Below, one piece after another: positions 1 through 10,532 of a stretch of 64,000 bases of DNA. Numbering within the stretch: position 1 is the stretch's first letter; every line of letters starts with the position of its first letter. The stretch is from Pontibacter roseus DSM 17521. GTDB taxonomy: Bacteria > Bacteroidota > Bacteroidia > Cytophagales > Hymenobacteraceae. The stretch lies in the NCBI RefSeq assembly GCF_000373265.1, contig NZ_KB890766.1, positions 187 through 64,186 of the forward strand, written 5' to 3'. A model generated the notes under the pieces. That model was not told the DNA's origin, ran no database searches, and was given only the letters and a program-made list of their open reading frames with translations. A program made the translations under genes and the position numbers.

Positions 1-291
1 ACACTTTCTAGGGTGTATACCAGAAATTGGGAACAGTTATACACCGGAATCATAACAGACCACAGTGGTCTCTCCTCGGATGGGTCTAGGGGAGGGATGA
101 TGGGAGGGGAGGTAGGAATGCGTTCCATGACAATCAGATACTTTTTGAAAAGAGTTAGCTGTAAGCCTGTATACTAAATCTCAAAGCATAGTGCTGGTTA
201 AAATTCATGTAATTATTCAATCTAAGGCTGGCGATGTAATGTGGGTTATCACTAGGGATTGAGTTCAGCATTCAATCAATCGGCTATCAAT
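1..291. other. Non-coding left edge
   Basis: No convincing gene is seen in this stretch, which lies just downstream of the minus-strand glycosyltransferase-methyltransferase gene. It holds a short weak dyad (GACCAC/GTGGTC near 59-71) and one copy of the TATACC motif at the very start. No U-tract hairpin is obvious, so transcript termination for the polysaccharide genes is not visible here. Confidence 0.4.
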
Positions 292-1893
292 TTATTTAGT
301 TGTTTTTGCTGTTATTATAACTTGGTAGTCAGGGTCGTTGAAAGCGAGCATCTCATAGGGAATCTCCGGGTAACCTAAGCCATACAAGCTGGCGCTAGCA
401 GTAAAGACATTTCCATAACTATAAACTTCTGTTGTGCATTCTGGGAATGTTTCTTCTAAAAGCTTTAAAACAGACTTATCAGTGAACGTCCAAAGATGGG
501 CTTTTTCTGAACCGGCACTATTTGCTGGTATGATTCCTGGGACAGTTATCATCATAACTCCTTCGGGTTTTAAGATTCGGTAGCAGGCCCTGAGAATACC
601 CTGGAAGTCATAAACAAGGTTTAATTTCTGTGCCAGTATGATGCAATCGAAAGTTTCATCCGGTATAGCCCTGATATCCTCCATGCATCCGTCATTACCA
701 GTTTCCAGTTGTTTATCAAGATGGAGAATGTGGCTATTTTCAACTCTGTCAGCGCCATATTTACAGGTGTATTGGTTACTATCAAATTCTAGAACGCTGC
801 CTTTGATGTTAAGTGATTCATTTCCTAAGAAGTTTCCGATATAATAGCTCTCCATGGAACCGCCTCTGTCGCTCTCAGGATTCCTACTGAAAGGAATAAG
901 GCGATTGAAATCACCAAGTCTTACTTTTCCAGGTAATGGTACGGGGGGGACTTTATCAGGAAGGTAAGACCTCAGTTTTTTTGTGATTCTTTTAGAACTA
1001 GTACGCTGTAGCATCTTGTATATGACGCTCATTTTGCTGATGTTATAAAACTCATGGAATGTTAGGTTTTGAGTATATCTTAAAAGCGTGTAATAGTCTC
1101 TCCACGATATTCCCTTTTCTTCCCACAGTTTCGTGTATAGTTCCTGTGCATAATACGATTTCCAAAAATTAACACCTTCAGAGTAAGCCATAACTTCTGA
1201 TGGGTTTGATAGGCATGCCTTTTGACGGTTCAGTACCTTTAATGCTGTCTTCAACATCAAGGGAGCATTGTTAGACATATTTGAACCGTGAAAGCAATAG
1301 GCCGCTACTTTATTCGCGTGATGTAAAACGGGGTGCTTTCTGGTAACTTTGAGGTATAAATCATAGTCCTCACAGGCTTTAAGAGAAGTGTCGAATAGAA
1401 ATTCATTGAACACCCATCTTCTGTACATGACGGTTGCATGCATACCTATGTAGTTTCCTTTAAGCAGATGCGTGTAATGGTCAGCATTTATTGTCTTAAT
1501 GACAGGCTGCACAGTGTTGGAAGCAGTGAAAATCTTATCATGGCTTCCTGATACGAAGGCAAGTCTTTCATTTCTCTGGATGTAGCTGAGGTTTATTGCA
1601 AGGGCAGTTTCGTACAAATAATCGTCTGCATCCAGAAACACCAAATAATCGCCCTTGCAGCTATCTATGCCTTTGTTTCTGGCTGCCGAAAGACCTTGAT
1701 TATTTTGGTATATGTACTGTACCCTTTTGTTTTGCTGAGCTACATCTCTTGTATTATCCACAGACCCATCATCTATGACAATAATCTCAAAATTCTGGTA
1801 AGACTGAGCTAATACACTGTTTATTGCCGTCTGTAGATATCTGCCATGATTGTAACAGGGTATAACAACTGATACTAGGGGATTAAGGGCCAT
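292..1893 (-). CDS. Glycosyltransferase family 2 / methyltransferase fusion
   Basis: This 533-residue protein joins two enzymes. Residues about 6-230 form a GT-A family 2 glycosyltransferase: VSVVIPCYNHGRYL at the start, a VIDDGS nucleotide-binding motif and FLDADDYL carrying the DxD metal site. Residues about 345-530 resemble a class I SAM-dependent methyltransferase (VLEFDSNQYT as a degenerate motif I, FDCIILAQKLNL, ILKPEGVMMITVPG, and a DPDYQVIITAK end). The likely role is to add a sugar and methylate, or cap, a surface polysaccharide at the cytoplasmic membrane face. It follows the ABC exporter by 9 bp on the same strand, so it is probably co-transcribed. Methylated termini are known in some polysaccharides made for Wzm/Wzt export. 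Substrates cannot be told from sequence. Confidence 0.85.
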   Translation of the reverse strand: MALNPLVSVVIPCYNHGRYLQTAINSVLAQSYQNFEIIVIDDGSVDNTRDVAQQNKRVQYIYQNNQGLSAARNKGIDSCKGDYLVFLDADDYLYETALAINLSYIQRNERLAFVSGSHDKIFTASNTVQPVIKTINADHYTHLLKGNYIGMHATVMYRRWVFNEFLFDTSLKACEDYDLYLKVTRKHPVLHHANKVAAYCFHGSNMSNNAPLMLKTALKVLNRQKACLSNPSEVMAYSEGVNFWKSYYAQELYTKLWEEKGISWRDYYTLLRYTQNLTFHEFYNISKMSVIYKMLQRTSSKRITKKLRSYLPDKVPPVPLPGKVRLGDFNRLIPFSRNPESDRGGSMESYYIGNFLGNESLNIKGSVLEFDSNQYTCKYGADRVENSHILHLDKQLETGNDGCMEDIRAIPDETFDCIILAQKLNLVYDFQGILRACYRILKPEGVMMITVPGIIPANSAGSEKAHLWTFTDKSVLKLLEETFPECTTEVYSYGNVFTASASLYGLGYPEIPYEMLAFNDPDYQVIITAKTTK

Positions 1894-1902
1894 GGGGTAA
1901 AG

Positions 1903-3186
1903 CTATGATTCTGATATCAGTTCTTTTTGCCCTAGTAGGAATGGGAACTTGGGTCTTACAATACCACACCATTTGCCAAAGTACTGAATGCCTCCACGGT
2001 AGTCCTCTACATCAAAAGACAGGCATTCTTCCAAATCGTACAGCTTGATGGCAGCGTCCTTGGCAACGTTGAGCGTTATATAATAAGAGCCATCATTTAA
2101 AAAGTTGCCAGGAATGCTGCACTCACCACTGACGATACCTTCATGGCAGTGTGCGGCTGGAGACAGTAAGTCAAAAACGCAATCTCCGCTATACGAATAC
2201 AACACGAGTCCTACGTTAAGGCTCACATCATGAAGAAGGTTCCAGAACTGGAACCTCACAGTCAATGGTGTGCGAACATCTATTATGCCATCCGTTTCTT
2301 CAATGTGTGGTATAAGCTCCACGTGCTTGAAGCGTACCAAATCGTTGCCTGGAGCATCTTTAAGGTTCTCCCAACTTTGAGAGAGGTTAAACTTTTGCAT
2401 GCTGGCAATGTACTTATTAGCCACAGTAGTCGAAGGTCCTATTTCTTTGAGTATACCTTTGTTTAACCAAATTGCTCTATCACATAGAGTATTGACCGCC
2501 TGCATATTGTGGCTGACGAAAAGGATTGTTCTACCATGTCCCCGGGATACGTCCTTCATCTTGCCCAGGCATTTCTTCTGAAAATCAGCATCGCCAACGG
2601 CCAACACCTCATCCACAATCAGGATATCAGGCTCCAGGTGGGCGGCCACGGCAAAGGCCAAGCGTACGTACATGCCAGAAGAGTAGCGCTTGACGGGCGT
2701 GTCGATGAACTCCTCTATACCTGAAAAGTCCACTATCTCATCGAATTTGGCTGCTACCTCTGCTTTACTCATACCCAGAATGTAGCCGCTGATAAAAATA
2801 TTCTCGCGCCCGGTCAGTTCCTTGTTAAAACCAGTTCCCACTTCCAGCAGGCTGCTCACCTTGCCTTTGCCTTTCACAGTACCCGTGGTAGGTTTTACTA
2901 TACGAGACACTATTTTCAGTAAAGTGGATTTGCCAGAGCCGTTGCTGCCTATAATGCCGACAGATTCCCCCTGTTTCACGTCGAAGTTGATGTTCTGCAA
3001 TGCCCATATGTGGTCGCGGGCGGCGGCATGTCCCGAAGCACTGCCCAGTTGAAAGAAGGGGTCTTTTTTTCTCAGCACATAGAGATTCCACCAATGCTGT
3101 AGGTCTTGCCTAAAGGACCCTGTCCCTATGGTCCCGAGCCTGTATAGCTTGGATAAGTTCTCTACCCGGATGATGTCGTCTGCCAT
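1903..3186 (-). CDS. ABC exporter ATPase, Wzt/TagH type
   Basis: This 427-residue protein is the ATP-hydrolysing subunit of a polysaccharide ABC exporter. The nucleotide-binding domain is complete: Walker A GSNGSGKST at about 80-88, signature YSSGM near 168-172, Walker B ILIVDE at 188-193 and the switch His in FVSHNM near 226. A C-terminal region of roughly 160 residues, rich in beta strands, follows and matches the place of the carbohydrate-binding domain in Wzt proteins that read a modified chain end. The gene lies 12 bp downstream of the permease stop and 9 bp upstream of the fused glycosyltransferase-methyltransferase, forming one minus-strand unit. O-antigen, teichoic-like or capsule cargo cannot be distinguished. 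Confidence 0.9.
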   Translation of the reverse strand: MADDIIRVENLSKLYRLGTIGTGSFRQDLQHWWNLYVLRKKDPFFQLGSASGHAAARDHIWALQNINFDVKQGESVGIIGSNGSGKSTLLKIVSRIVKPTTGTVKGKGKVSSLLEVGTGFNKELTGRENIFISGYILGMSKAEVAAKFDEIVDFSGIEEFIDTPVKRYSSGMYVRLAFAVAAHLEPDILIVDEVLAVGDADFQKKCLGKMKDVSRGHGRTILFVSHNMQAVNTLCDRAIWLNKGILKEIGPSTTVANKYIASMQKFNLSQSWENLKDAPGNDLVRFKHVELIPHIEETDGIIDVRTPLTVRFQFWNLLHDVSLNVGLVLYSYSGDCVFDLLSPAAHCHEGIVSGECSIPGNFLNDGSYYITLNVAKDAAIKLYDLEECLSFDVEDYRGGIQYFGKWCGIVRPKFPFLLGQKELISES

Positions 3187-3198
3187 ACCTTGTCCTGT

Positions 3199-4053
3199 CT
3201 ACACTATGTCTATCAATTTGTCGCCTTGCTTGTTGAACCACATCAGGGAGACACTAAAAAAGGCCGCCGTGAAAAGAATACTATACAGCAGGGCAACGGG
3301 AGACACCGTCCCTTCTCCTAACAATGACAGACGGAACAACTCAAATACCGGCGTAAGCGGATTCAGCTGGACAACCCACCGTACCTGCTCTGGGACAGAA
3401 GCCAGAGGGTAAATCACGGGCGTCACATACAGGAACAGACGGACACCTAAGCTGATGAGGTAGCCCATGTCCCTGTACTTAGCCGTGAGAACGGAGAAGA
3501 ACAGCCCCATCCCCAACGCAAGAACGGCCGTTGTGACAACAGCCACCGGAAACCAGAGGATGCCTATACCTATCGGTATGGTTAAATCCTGAAATAACCA
3601 GTAGTACAGCACCAGTGCCAAAAGCATCATCAGTTGAATTCCGAAGTTATATAGCTGTGTGCTTATAACGGATAGCGGAACCACAAGGCGCGGGAAATAG
3701 ACTTTGCTGAAGAGGTGCACATTGTCCCTGAAGGTGGTTGCCGTGCCCGTGAAGCTGTCGCTGAAAAAACTCCATAGGATGATGCCTGCAAAATAAAACA
3801 GCACAGGAGGCAACGTTCCGGTAGGTATACCCACAAACTTCCCAAACACGACCACATAGGTGACCAGTGTCAGGAGCGGTGGAAATAGAATCCAGAATGG
3901 TCCCAATATGGTCTGCTGATACTTCAGGAGAAAATTTCTTTTGACCAGCCCGGCCAGCAGGTGACGAAAGGACCACATCTCGCCCAGACTGGCACCCCAA
4001 TAGCTGGTCTTACTGGATATCTCCCAATCCCAGGATGTCTTTGTTTGCGGCAT
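3199..4053 (-). CDS. ABC exporter permease, Wzm/ABC-2 type
   Basis: This is a membrane permease of the ABC-2 family, about 284 residues from the chosen start at 4053 (MPQTKTSWDWEISSK). An upstream in-frame ATG at 4125 would add 24 residues with no family match, so the shorter start is preferred. After a soluble N-terminus, the segment VKRNFLLKYQQTILGPFW is typical of Wzm-like proteins, and about six hydrophobic helices follow. It pairs with the Wzt-type ATPase 12 bp downstream to move lipid-linked polysaccharide across the inner membrane. Upstream is a spacer and then the terminator of the next minus-strand gene, so this is probably the first gene of the visible unit. Confidence 0.87.
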   Translation of the reverse strand: MPQTKTSWDWEISSKTSYWGASLGEMWSFRHLLAGLVKRNFLLKYQQTILGPFWILFPPLLTLVTYVVVFGKFVGIPTGTLPPVLFYFAGIILWSFFSDSFTGTATTFRDNVHLFSKVYFPRLVVPLSVISTQLYNFGIQLMMLLALVLYYWLFQDLTIPIGIGILWFPVAVVTTAVLALGMGLFFSVLTAKYRDMGYLISLGVRLFLYVTPVIYPLASVPEQVRWVVQLNPLTPVFELFRLSLLGEGTVSPVALLYSILFTAAFFSVSLMWFNKQGDKLIDIV

Positions 4054-4272
4054 GAAGTTGTAGCTTATCAATAAATGCATCCATCTGTCACCCTTGTTGT
4101 AAAACCTTTGAAGCAGGTGTGTCAAGAAGGATAAACAATTTTTACATTGAATGGTACAATATACGAATGTTTGACATAAATGTAGCAGAGGCGGCGGCTA
4201 CGCCATCTTCCACAACAACTTATTAAAACGGCAGGCTTTCATTAAAATTGTTGCTACGTTCCTATACCGTGT

Positions 4273-4312
4273 AAATAAAAAAGAGGGAAACGGCCATTTC
4301 GCCGTTTCCCTC
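4273..4312 (-). terminator. Hairpin terminator of the beta-helix protein gene
   Basis: A perfect 12-bp stem, GAGGGAAACGGC with GCCGTTTCCCTC (4283-4294 and 4301-4312), has a 6-nt loop. On the minus strand a T-rich tract follows. It lies 39 bp past the stop at 4351. Confidence 0.85.
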
Positions 4313-4350
4313 CTGTTAAGTTTCGCTTTCGATAAGAACACTCAGGTGCC

Positions 4351-7300
4351 TCAGTTCCTCAGCAGTTTGTAGTGGTGTGCCTTGTTGTTGTACATCGCAG
4401 TCATAAAACAAACTGACTTGTTCGGCACTTTGCTCAGATTGATAGGGAGTCTCAAAAGGCCCTTTTGCACTGGTATGGACTCACGAAGTATTTCCTTTCC
4501 CTGTGCGTCTGTCACTATTACAAGCATCACTTGTCGGTCCAGTGCCTCAAGCTCCAGTGTAACAATGTCTGAGAAAGGGTTTGGGTATGCTGATGCCAGC
4601 AAATCTGACTTGTTGAACTCTATGGTCTGAACAGCAGAGTAGGTGATGGTCCCGTCAAAGTCAATCTGGCGCAGGCGGTAGTGCCTGGTGCCTACCTCTC
4701 GTATACCTGCCTCTCTGAATGTATAGCGCTGCATCATTTGCGAGTTAGGGGAGTGGCTTTTCAGGAAGCCGATGTTGCGAAACGGTTCCCCGTTTTCGGC
4801 TACTTCCACCTCGAAGCCCATGTTGTTTTGTTCTGAAGCAGTAGCCCATTCCAATACTACATCAAAGCCCTGTTGCTTAGCCTTGAAAGATACAAGTGAC
4901 ACAGGCAGGGGAACAGGCATACTCTGGATGCTGGCAACAGCAAAAGGAGAGAACGAGGTTACGCCTTTGATGTTGATAGAATAGGTGTTGGGAATGATGC
5001 CTTTGGACACGGTTCCGATACTGTTTTCGACCACATCCCATTCACCATCTTCAAAGTGGCTGATGTAGCTCGCGTCGCGTTTGAAATTAGGAAGTTCGTC
5101 AGAGATGTTCCACTGCAGGTTCAGAGATGCGCTGGAGCCGCCAGCCGTTTCCTCAGTGATGTGCCAGGTCTTGTTCACGGCTCCTTCCACGGCAATGCCT
5201 CCCTCAGGGGTATAGGTCTTGAACCCTTCTTCTACTCTGATGCCAAAGTTGTCTGTCACACCATCGTTTTGCAACCGGACAGGGGCAAAGCTCCCTGCAG
5301 TGCCAACCGGGAATACCTTCGTAATGCCTGGTCCTATACCTTGGAAGGTGAGTTGGCCAGTGCCATCTGTCACAATATAACTTGACTGGGTATAGTTAGA
5401 GACACTACCTGAGGAAGTGAGATTCAAGTCATGGTTACCTAAGAACAGCTTTACCTGGTCCAAATCCAGCATGTTCACAACTGTGACATCGCCTGCCAAT
5501 GTTTTTTTGCCTGTTCCTTTTAATAGCAGGTTTCCATAAGTACCATGAGGTATAGCTTGTGATGCCTCTCCGTAAAAGATGATGTTAGAGTGAGGAGCTG
5601 CCTGAAGATTGGCTACCATGAGTTTGCCGCTTATTTCCAAGGAGCCTTCATCTTCAATGGAGACAGGGCCTGCTGCGGACAGATTACGAGCATAGGCATG
5701 TTCTCCGGTCTTGATAGTGGGGATAGAGGTCGAGGCATCCTGTGAACCAGGTATATGGACATCTATTTTGGTCGTAGGTATGCAGGTACTCCAGTTGTCA
5801 CTCTCGAGCCATGCAGAGGAGCCCGCTCCACCTGTCCATTCAGAAGACGATGCGTCGCTAATAGTGACAGTATGGTGTTGCGTATGAGTTTGCCCGGCAG
5901 CATCGGTATAGGTATACCTGAGCGGATGGTTGCCCACACCTGCGGCCAAAGGATTAATCCAAACTCCCTCTTGTACACCACTTCCGGAATAGATTCCGCC
6001 GGTAGCCTGACCGAATGTGAGAGGCAGCATACCGCCCTGTAGGCAGGCCTTGCTATTGTCCGTCAACTGGTTTGCGCCTATGCAGAGGTCGTTACGTTGG
6101 GTGATGCTGTTGCCCCAAAAGTCAGATTCACCGGTCTCCAATTTGTAATCCCTTTTTAGGTCAAGCGCCTTACCCACCATAGCAGAACCTTTTTCGAGTT
6201 CATATCCCTTCAAGGTGTACAGAGCATGGGAGTTGGCCACTGTAACGCCTTTACCTGGAGATTTAAGTTTTGGGTCAAGAAAATATCCTACGGATACACC
6301 ATCACGCTGCTCCTGGCCAGTGGCCATCTGCCACTTAGGGAGAGAGTCGTAGGTGGTGGTGCCCCATCTGAAACTTGGTTTTACTCCAGAAGACCAATAG
6401 TTGTTCCCTTCGAACCGAATGTTTGCCGGCACATCCACCTGCACCAGGGCCTCACCAGTCGTCACAAAAATGTTGTTGCGGAACGTAGCCTGAGTGGCGC
6501 CGCCAGCCTGAACCCATACGGCCTTGGGGTTGCCCTGTGCTGATTTAGACTGATAGATGGTGTTGTTATAGATTTGGGCATTTTTGATGGGTTGCGCGCC
6601 CTTAGTTGTAGACCATAAATGGATGGCGCCATAGTTGTTCTTCCTGCCATCGTTTTCGCTGATGTTGTAACGAATGATGATGTTCTCCATGGCCGGAGCA
6701 TTGTCAAATTGCGCAAGAAGATAACCGGCCCCTTCATTGTCATGCGAATAGTTGTACTGCATGATGGAGTTAGTACTTCCTCCATCAATGTCAAACCCAC
6801 CACCGTCTTTTGCGGTGCCAGTCCTGTTGTGGTGGGATTCGTTGCGCTGTATGATGAGGTTGTTGCACATGTAGCCCCAGATACCAACAGGCCCTCCGGA
6901 TTTCCATGCATTCAGCCATCCGTTGTTATAGGCCTCGCTATACTCGATTATACCACCATCGACACCGCTCATGACGATGCCGCTGCCGCTGTGGATGTTT
7001 GTCCTAGTCGGTATGCCGGAGTTGTCAAATGCTTTACAGTTAGCTACATAAACATTTTTGTGCCCTATTTTAAAAGGAGAAGCATATATATTTATGCCCT
7101 TGTCCCCATTCGTGTGTGTAGAACAGTTTGTGATAGAAACGTTGTCAAACCCACTTGTACCGTTGCCACTGCCAACACCTATACCTGCTTCACGATAACC
7201 AGAAGCTTCTACATTGTCTATGTATATGTAGGATAGACGTGTCTTGGGCAAATCCATATAAACGTTCACCCCTATTGTAGTATTTGTTTCTTGACCTGAA

Positions 7301-7671
7301 CCTATAAATATTAGGTCTTCGATTTTGAAGCCAGCTGTGTTGTAAAGGATTATACCAGCCGCGGTACCACTAGTGATAGTCGCTCTGTTATTTCCAAAAG
7401 AGCCTACCACAATGGGTTTCTCTGCGGTGCCCTTAGCATTCAAATAAAAGAGAAGGCTCCCAGGAAAAGTAGAACCCCCTTCAAACAGGATGGAGTCCCC
7501 CGGATAGAAGATGGTGGCATTGACCTTGGCTATGCTGGCCCAAGCCTTTGTCGCTGAGGAGCCAATATTGTTGTCGTTACCGGCGGTGCTGATGTAATAG
7601 GTGGCCGCTTGCACGCAGTAGCTGCCCAGAACCAGAATAAGTGTGATGGCTGTCGTAGTAAAAAACCTCAT
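4351..7671 (-). CDS. Secreted parallel beta-helix protein with T9SS sorting tail
   Basis: This 1106-residue exported protein begins with a signal peptide (MRFFTTTAITLILVLGSYC, cut near VQA-A). Residues about 25-470 carry many short Asn/Gly-rich strands such as NNTIYQ, NNLIIQRNESHHN and SIMQYNYSHDN, typical of right-handed parallel beta-helix (PbH1, pectate-lyase-like) folds. A middle region near 540-920 has Ig-like and strand-rich stretches. The last ~75 residues, starting SAYPNPFSD, look like a Por-type C-terminal sorting domain for type IX secretion and surface attachment. It may bind or cleave a polysaccharide; no catalytic residues can be assigned. It sits next to polysaccharide export genes but has its own terminator, so a functional link is only suggested. 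Confidence 0.85.
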   Translation of the reverse strand: MRFFTTTAITLILVLGSYCVQAATYYISTAGNDNNIGSSATKAWASIAKVNATIFYPGDSILFEGGSTFPGSLLFYLNAKGTAEKPIVVGSFGNNRATITSGTAAGIILYNTAGFKIEDLIFIGSGQETNTTIGVNVYMDLPKTRLSYIYIDNVEASGYREAGIGVGSGNGTSGFDNVSITNCSTHTNGDKGINIYASPFKIGHKNVYVANCKAFDNSGIPTRTNIHSGSGIVMSGVDGGIIEYSEAYNNGWLNAWKSGGPVGIWGYMCNNLIIQRNESHHNRTGTAKDGGGFDIDGGSTNSIMQYNYSHDNEGAGYLLAQFDNAPAMENIIIRYNISENDGRKNNYGAIHLWSTTKGAQPIKNAQIYNNTIYQSKSAQGNPKAVWVQAGGATQATFRNNIFVTTGEALVQVDVPANIRFEGNNYWSSGVKPSFRWGTTTYDSLPKWQMATGQEQRDGVSVGYFLDPKLKSPGKGVTVANSHALYTLKGYELEKGSAMVGKALDLKRDYKLETGESDFWGNSITQRNDLCIGANQLTDNSKACLQGGMLPLTFGQATGGIYSGSGVQEGVWINPLAAGVGNHPLRYTYTDAAGQTHTQHHTVTISDASSSEWTGGAGSSAWLESDNWSTCIPTTKIDVHIPGSQDASTSIPTIKTGEHAYARNLSAAGPVSIEDEGSLEISGKLMVANLQAAPHSNIIFYGEASQAIPHGTYGNLLLKGTGKKTLAGDVTVVNMLDLDQVKLFLGNHDLNLTSSGSVSNYTQSSYIVTDGTGQLTFQGIGPGITKVFPVGTAGSFAPVRLQNDGVTDNFGIRVEEGFKTYTPEGGIAVEGAVNKTWHITEETAGGSSASLNLQWNISDELPNFKRDASYISHFEDGEWDVVENSIGTVSKGIIPNTYSINIKGVTSFSPFAVASIQSMPVPLPVSLVSFKAKQQGFDVVLEWATASEQNNMGFEVEVAENGEPFRNIGFLKSHSPNSQMMQRYTFREAGIREVGTRHYRLRQIDFDGTITYSAVQTIEFNKSDLLASAYPNPFSDIVTLELEALDRQVMLVIVTDAQGKEILRESIPVQKGLLRLPINLSKVPNKSVCFMTAMYNNKAHHYKLLRN

Positions 7672-8474
7672 GACGCGGGCTGCTAGATGTTGCGGTGCGT
7701 AAATACAACTTGCCCAACCTGTGCAGGTACAAGCAAGCGAGGGTAACAGAACAGGATAGGAATCCTCCTGAGCAATAAAATGGCCGCTACTGCGAAGATT
7801 GACAACAAGAGAGGGTAAAAGTGGACCATAGATGCCAGATAACTTATAATTGGAAAATAGTAAGCACTCGAAAAGTTGGTATGTATGCGATTTTACTTAG
7901 AATAGTGACAACCTCTGCGTATACTGTCGCTTCAGTAGAATAAGAAAGTTAGTAAATGGCATCTGCTGCTCCTTACGCTACTGCTCGCTCACACTTCATT
8001 TTATGATATAATAATATATGATTACTAGCTGTGAAGCAAAAAATTAACAATATTTAATTTAATATATTTATTTAGTCTAATGAATTGTTGGCTTTGAAAT
8101 AATTATAAATAGAGAAGCTATCTATGAAGTGACTTGCGGTCTTTTGCCTACTATAAGTTCAAAAACCAAAAGATTAATTAATATTATGTTGATAGGATTA
8201 TAAATGCATTGCTTATTAAATATATAGTAACCAGAAAAAGACCATTTTACTTACAGGTATGCCTTACAGTGCATTGAAATCGCCTTGAATAGGAGGGAAT
8301 GTGGGTAAATCTCATGAAGCATAGGTGTCTTCGAGCAGTCTGGACAGGATGGCGTTAAACTTAGTAGAAGTAGAGACAAATGAACCAGATGGTCCTTATA
8401 ATGTGCTATCAAATAGTAGCCAACAGCCTGGATTGGCAGAGCAAGCTTTTTTGGTTTAGGAGCACCTGCTGGCT
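7672..8474. other. AT-rich intergenic gap of about 0.8 kb
   Basis: No supported gene lies between the beta-helix protein start and the dnaK terminator. The stretch from about 7980 to 8240 is visibly richer in A+T than the neighbouring genes and has TATA-like runs. Short ORFs here show no family features. It presumably holds the promoter of the beta-helix gene; I cannot pick a convincing TAnnTTTG element. Confidence 0.45.
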
Positions 8475-8513
8475 AAAACAAAAAAATCCCCTGCCGAAAC
8501 TCGACAGGGGATT
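8475..8513 (-). terminator. dnaK terminator
   Basis: A 9-bp stem AATCCCCTG/CAGGGGATT (8485-8493 and 8505-8513) is followed on the minus strand by TTTTTTGTTTT. It lies 21 bp after the dnaK stop. Confidence 0.85.
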
Positions 8514-8534
8514 CCATTATAGTTTGAGTTATTC

Positions 8535-10475
8535 TTATTTCTTACCGTCTACTTCTTCGTAGTCCACGTCGGTCACACCGCCGTCTTCAGCGCCTGCGTT
8601 CTGAGGGCCTGCGCCCGGACCGCCAGCCTGCTGGCCGTTGCCGCCAGCATCAGCGCCTGGGGCACCCTGCGTAGCCGCATACATCTCCTGAGAGGCGGCC
8701 TGCCAAGCGTTGTTCAGGCTTTCGATGGCTCTGTCTATACCTGCCACGTCTTTCGCACCGTGTGCTGTTCTGAGCTCGCCCAGCGCGGTCTCGATGTTAG
8801 ACTTGTTGCCGGCAGACAGTTTGTCGCCATACTCTTTCAGCTGCTTCTCGGTCTGGAAAATCATGGAGTCGGCCGCGTTCAGCTTCTCAATCTCTTCCTT
8901 CGCCTTCTTATCCGCCTCTGCGTTGGCTTCGGCTTCCTGACGCATACGCTCGATTTCCTGCTCGCTCAGACCAGAAGAGGCCTCGATGCGGATTTTCTGC
9001 TCTTTGCCAGTCGCTTTGTCCTTGGCAGTCACGTGCAGGATACCGTTGGCGTCGATATCGAAGATAACCTCGATTTGCGGAACACCACGCGGTGCTGGTG
9101 GAATACCGTCCAAGTGAAAGCGTCCGATGGTGCGGTTGTCCTTGGCCATTGGGCGCTCGCCCTGTAGCACGTGAATCTCCACAGAAGGCTGGTTGTCAGA
9201 TGCGGTTGAGAAAGTCTCAGACTTCTTCGTAGGTATAGTCGTGTTAGATTCGATGAGCTTGGTCATCACACCACCCATTGTCTCGATACCCAATGAAAGC
9301 GGGGTCACGTCCAGCAGAAGCACGTCTTTTACTTCACCTGTCAGTACACCACCCTGAATCGCAGCACCGATGGCCACCACCTCATCTGGGTTCACACCTT
9401 TAGAAGGCTTCTTGCCGAAGAACTTCTCTACTTCTTCCTGCACCTTCGGTATACGAGTAGAACCACCTACCAGAATCACCTCGTCGATGTCAGAAGTAGA
9501 CAAACCCGCATCCTGCAGGGCCTTCTTGCAAGGCTCCATGGAGCGGCGAATCAAGTCATCAGACAGCTGCTCGAACTTGGCGCGAGTGAGTTTGCGTACC
9601 AAGTGTTTCGGAACACCATCCACCGGCATGATGTAAGGCAGGTTGATTTCAGTCTCGTTAGAAGAAGAGAGCTCGATTTTGGCTTTCTCAGCGGCTTCCT
9701 TCAAGCGCTGAAGCGCCATTGGGTCTTTGCGCAGGTCCAGGCCTTCGTCTTTCTTGAACTCATCCGCCAGCCAGTTGATGATAACCTGGTCAAAGTCGTC
9801 ACCACCCAAGTGCGTGTCACCGTTGGTAGAGAGAACCTCAAACACGCCGTCGCCCAGCTCCAGAATGGATATATCGAAGGTACCGCCACCAAGGTCGAAT
9901 ACCGCTATTTTCTGGTCTTTGTGCTTCTTGTCCAAGCCATAGGCAAGCGCTGCTGCTGTTGGCTCGTTGATGATACGCTTCACCTCAAGGCCTGCAATCT
10001 GGCCGGCCTCTTTGGTAGCCTGGCGCTGTGCGTCGTTGAAGTAAGCAGGTACTGTGATTACGGCTTCCGTTACCGTAGTGCCCAGATAATCTTCGGCTGT
10101 GGCCTTCATCTTCTGAAGCACCATAGCAGAGATTTCCTGTGGCGTGTACTGGCGGTCGCCAATCTCCACGCGCACGGTGTTATTGCCACCCTGCACCACT
10201 TTGTAAGAAACCTGCTTCGATTCTTCGCTCACTTCATTGTAGCTGTGGCCCATGAAGCGCTTAATGGAAGCGATGGTGTTTTGAGGGTTTGTAATTGCCT
10301 GGCGCTTGGCAGGGTCACCTACCTTACGCTCTCCATTGCCGCCATCCAAAAATGCGACGATAGACGGTGTTGTTCTGCGGCCTTCGCTGTTGGGTATAAC
10401 CACCGGCTCGTTACCTTCCATTACGGCAACGCAGGAGTTGGTTGTACCTAAGTCAATACCAATTATCTTTCCCAT
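8535..10475 (-). CDS. dnaK: Molecular chaperone DnaK (Hsp70)
   Basis: This 646-residue cytoplasmic Hsp70 binds exposed hydrophobic segments in an ATP-driven cycle with DnaJ and GrpE. The N-terminal ATPase domain shows [13 protein letters not shown] at the start, a phosphate-2 motif in [11 protein letters not shown] and [10 protein letters not shown] near 350. The substrate-binding domain follows ([30 protein letters not shown]), then a helical lid and a Gly/Ala-rich linker ending in [11 protein letters not shown], the usual EEVD-like tail. Length fits the family. It is monocistronic here: dnaJ and grpE are not adjacent, it has its own terminator, and a candidate promoter lies about 60 bp upstream. 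Confidence 0.98.
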   Translation of the reverse strand: MGKIIGIDLGTTNSCVAVMEGNEPVVIPNSEGRRTTPSIVAFLDGGNGERKVGDPAKRQAITNPQNTIASIKRFMGHSYNEVSEESKQVSYKVVQGGNNTVRVEIGDRQYTPQEISAMVLQKMKATAEDYLGTTVTEAVITVPAYFNDAQRQATKEAGQIAGLEVKRIINEPTAAALAYGLDKKHKDQKIAVFDLGGGTFDISILELGDGVFEVLSTNGDTHLGGDDFDQVIINWLADEFKKDEGLDLRKDPMALQRLKEAAEKAKIELSSSNETEINLPYIMPVDGVPKHLVRKLTRAKFEQLSDDLIRRSMEPCKKALQDAGLSTSDIDEVILVGGSTRIPKVQEEVEKFFGKKPSKGVNPDEVVAIGAAIQGGVLTGEVKDVLLLDVTPLSLGIETMGGVMTKLIESNTTIPTKKSETFSTASDNQPSVEIHVLQGERPMAKDNRTIGRFHLDGIPPAPRGVPQIEVIFDIDANGILHVTAKDKATGKEQKIRIEASSGLSEQEIERMRQEAEANAEADKKAKEEIEKLNAADSMIFQTEKQLKEYGDKLSAGNKSNIETALGELRTAHGAKDVAGIDRAIESLNNAWQAASQEMYAATQGAPGADAGGNGQQAGGPGAGPQNAGAEDGGVTDVDYEEVDGKK

Positions 10476-10532
10476 TCTATAGTTTTATTATATAATTTCT
10501 AATACGATTCTATTACTGTTGATACCTCTATA

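Noticed and set aside
9603-10451. 282-codon plus-strand frame over dnaK
   Set aside because: Antisense to dnaK; no domain features.
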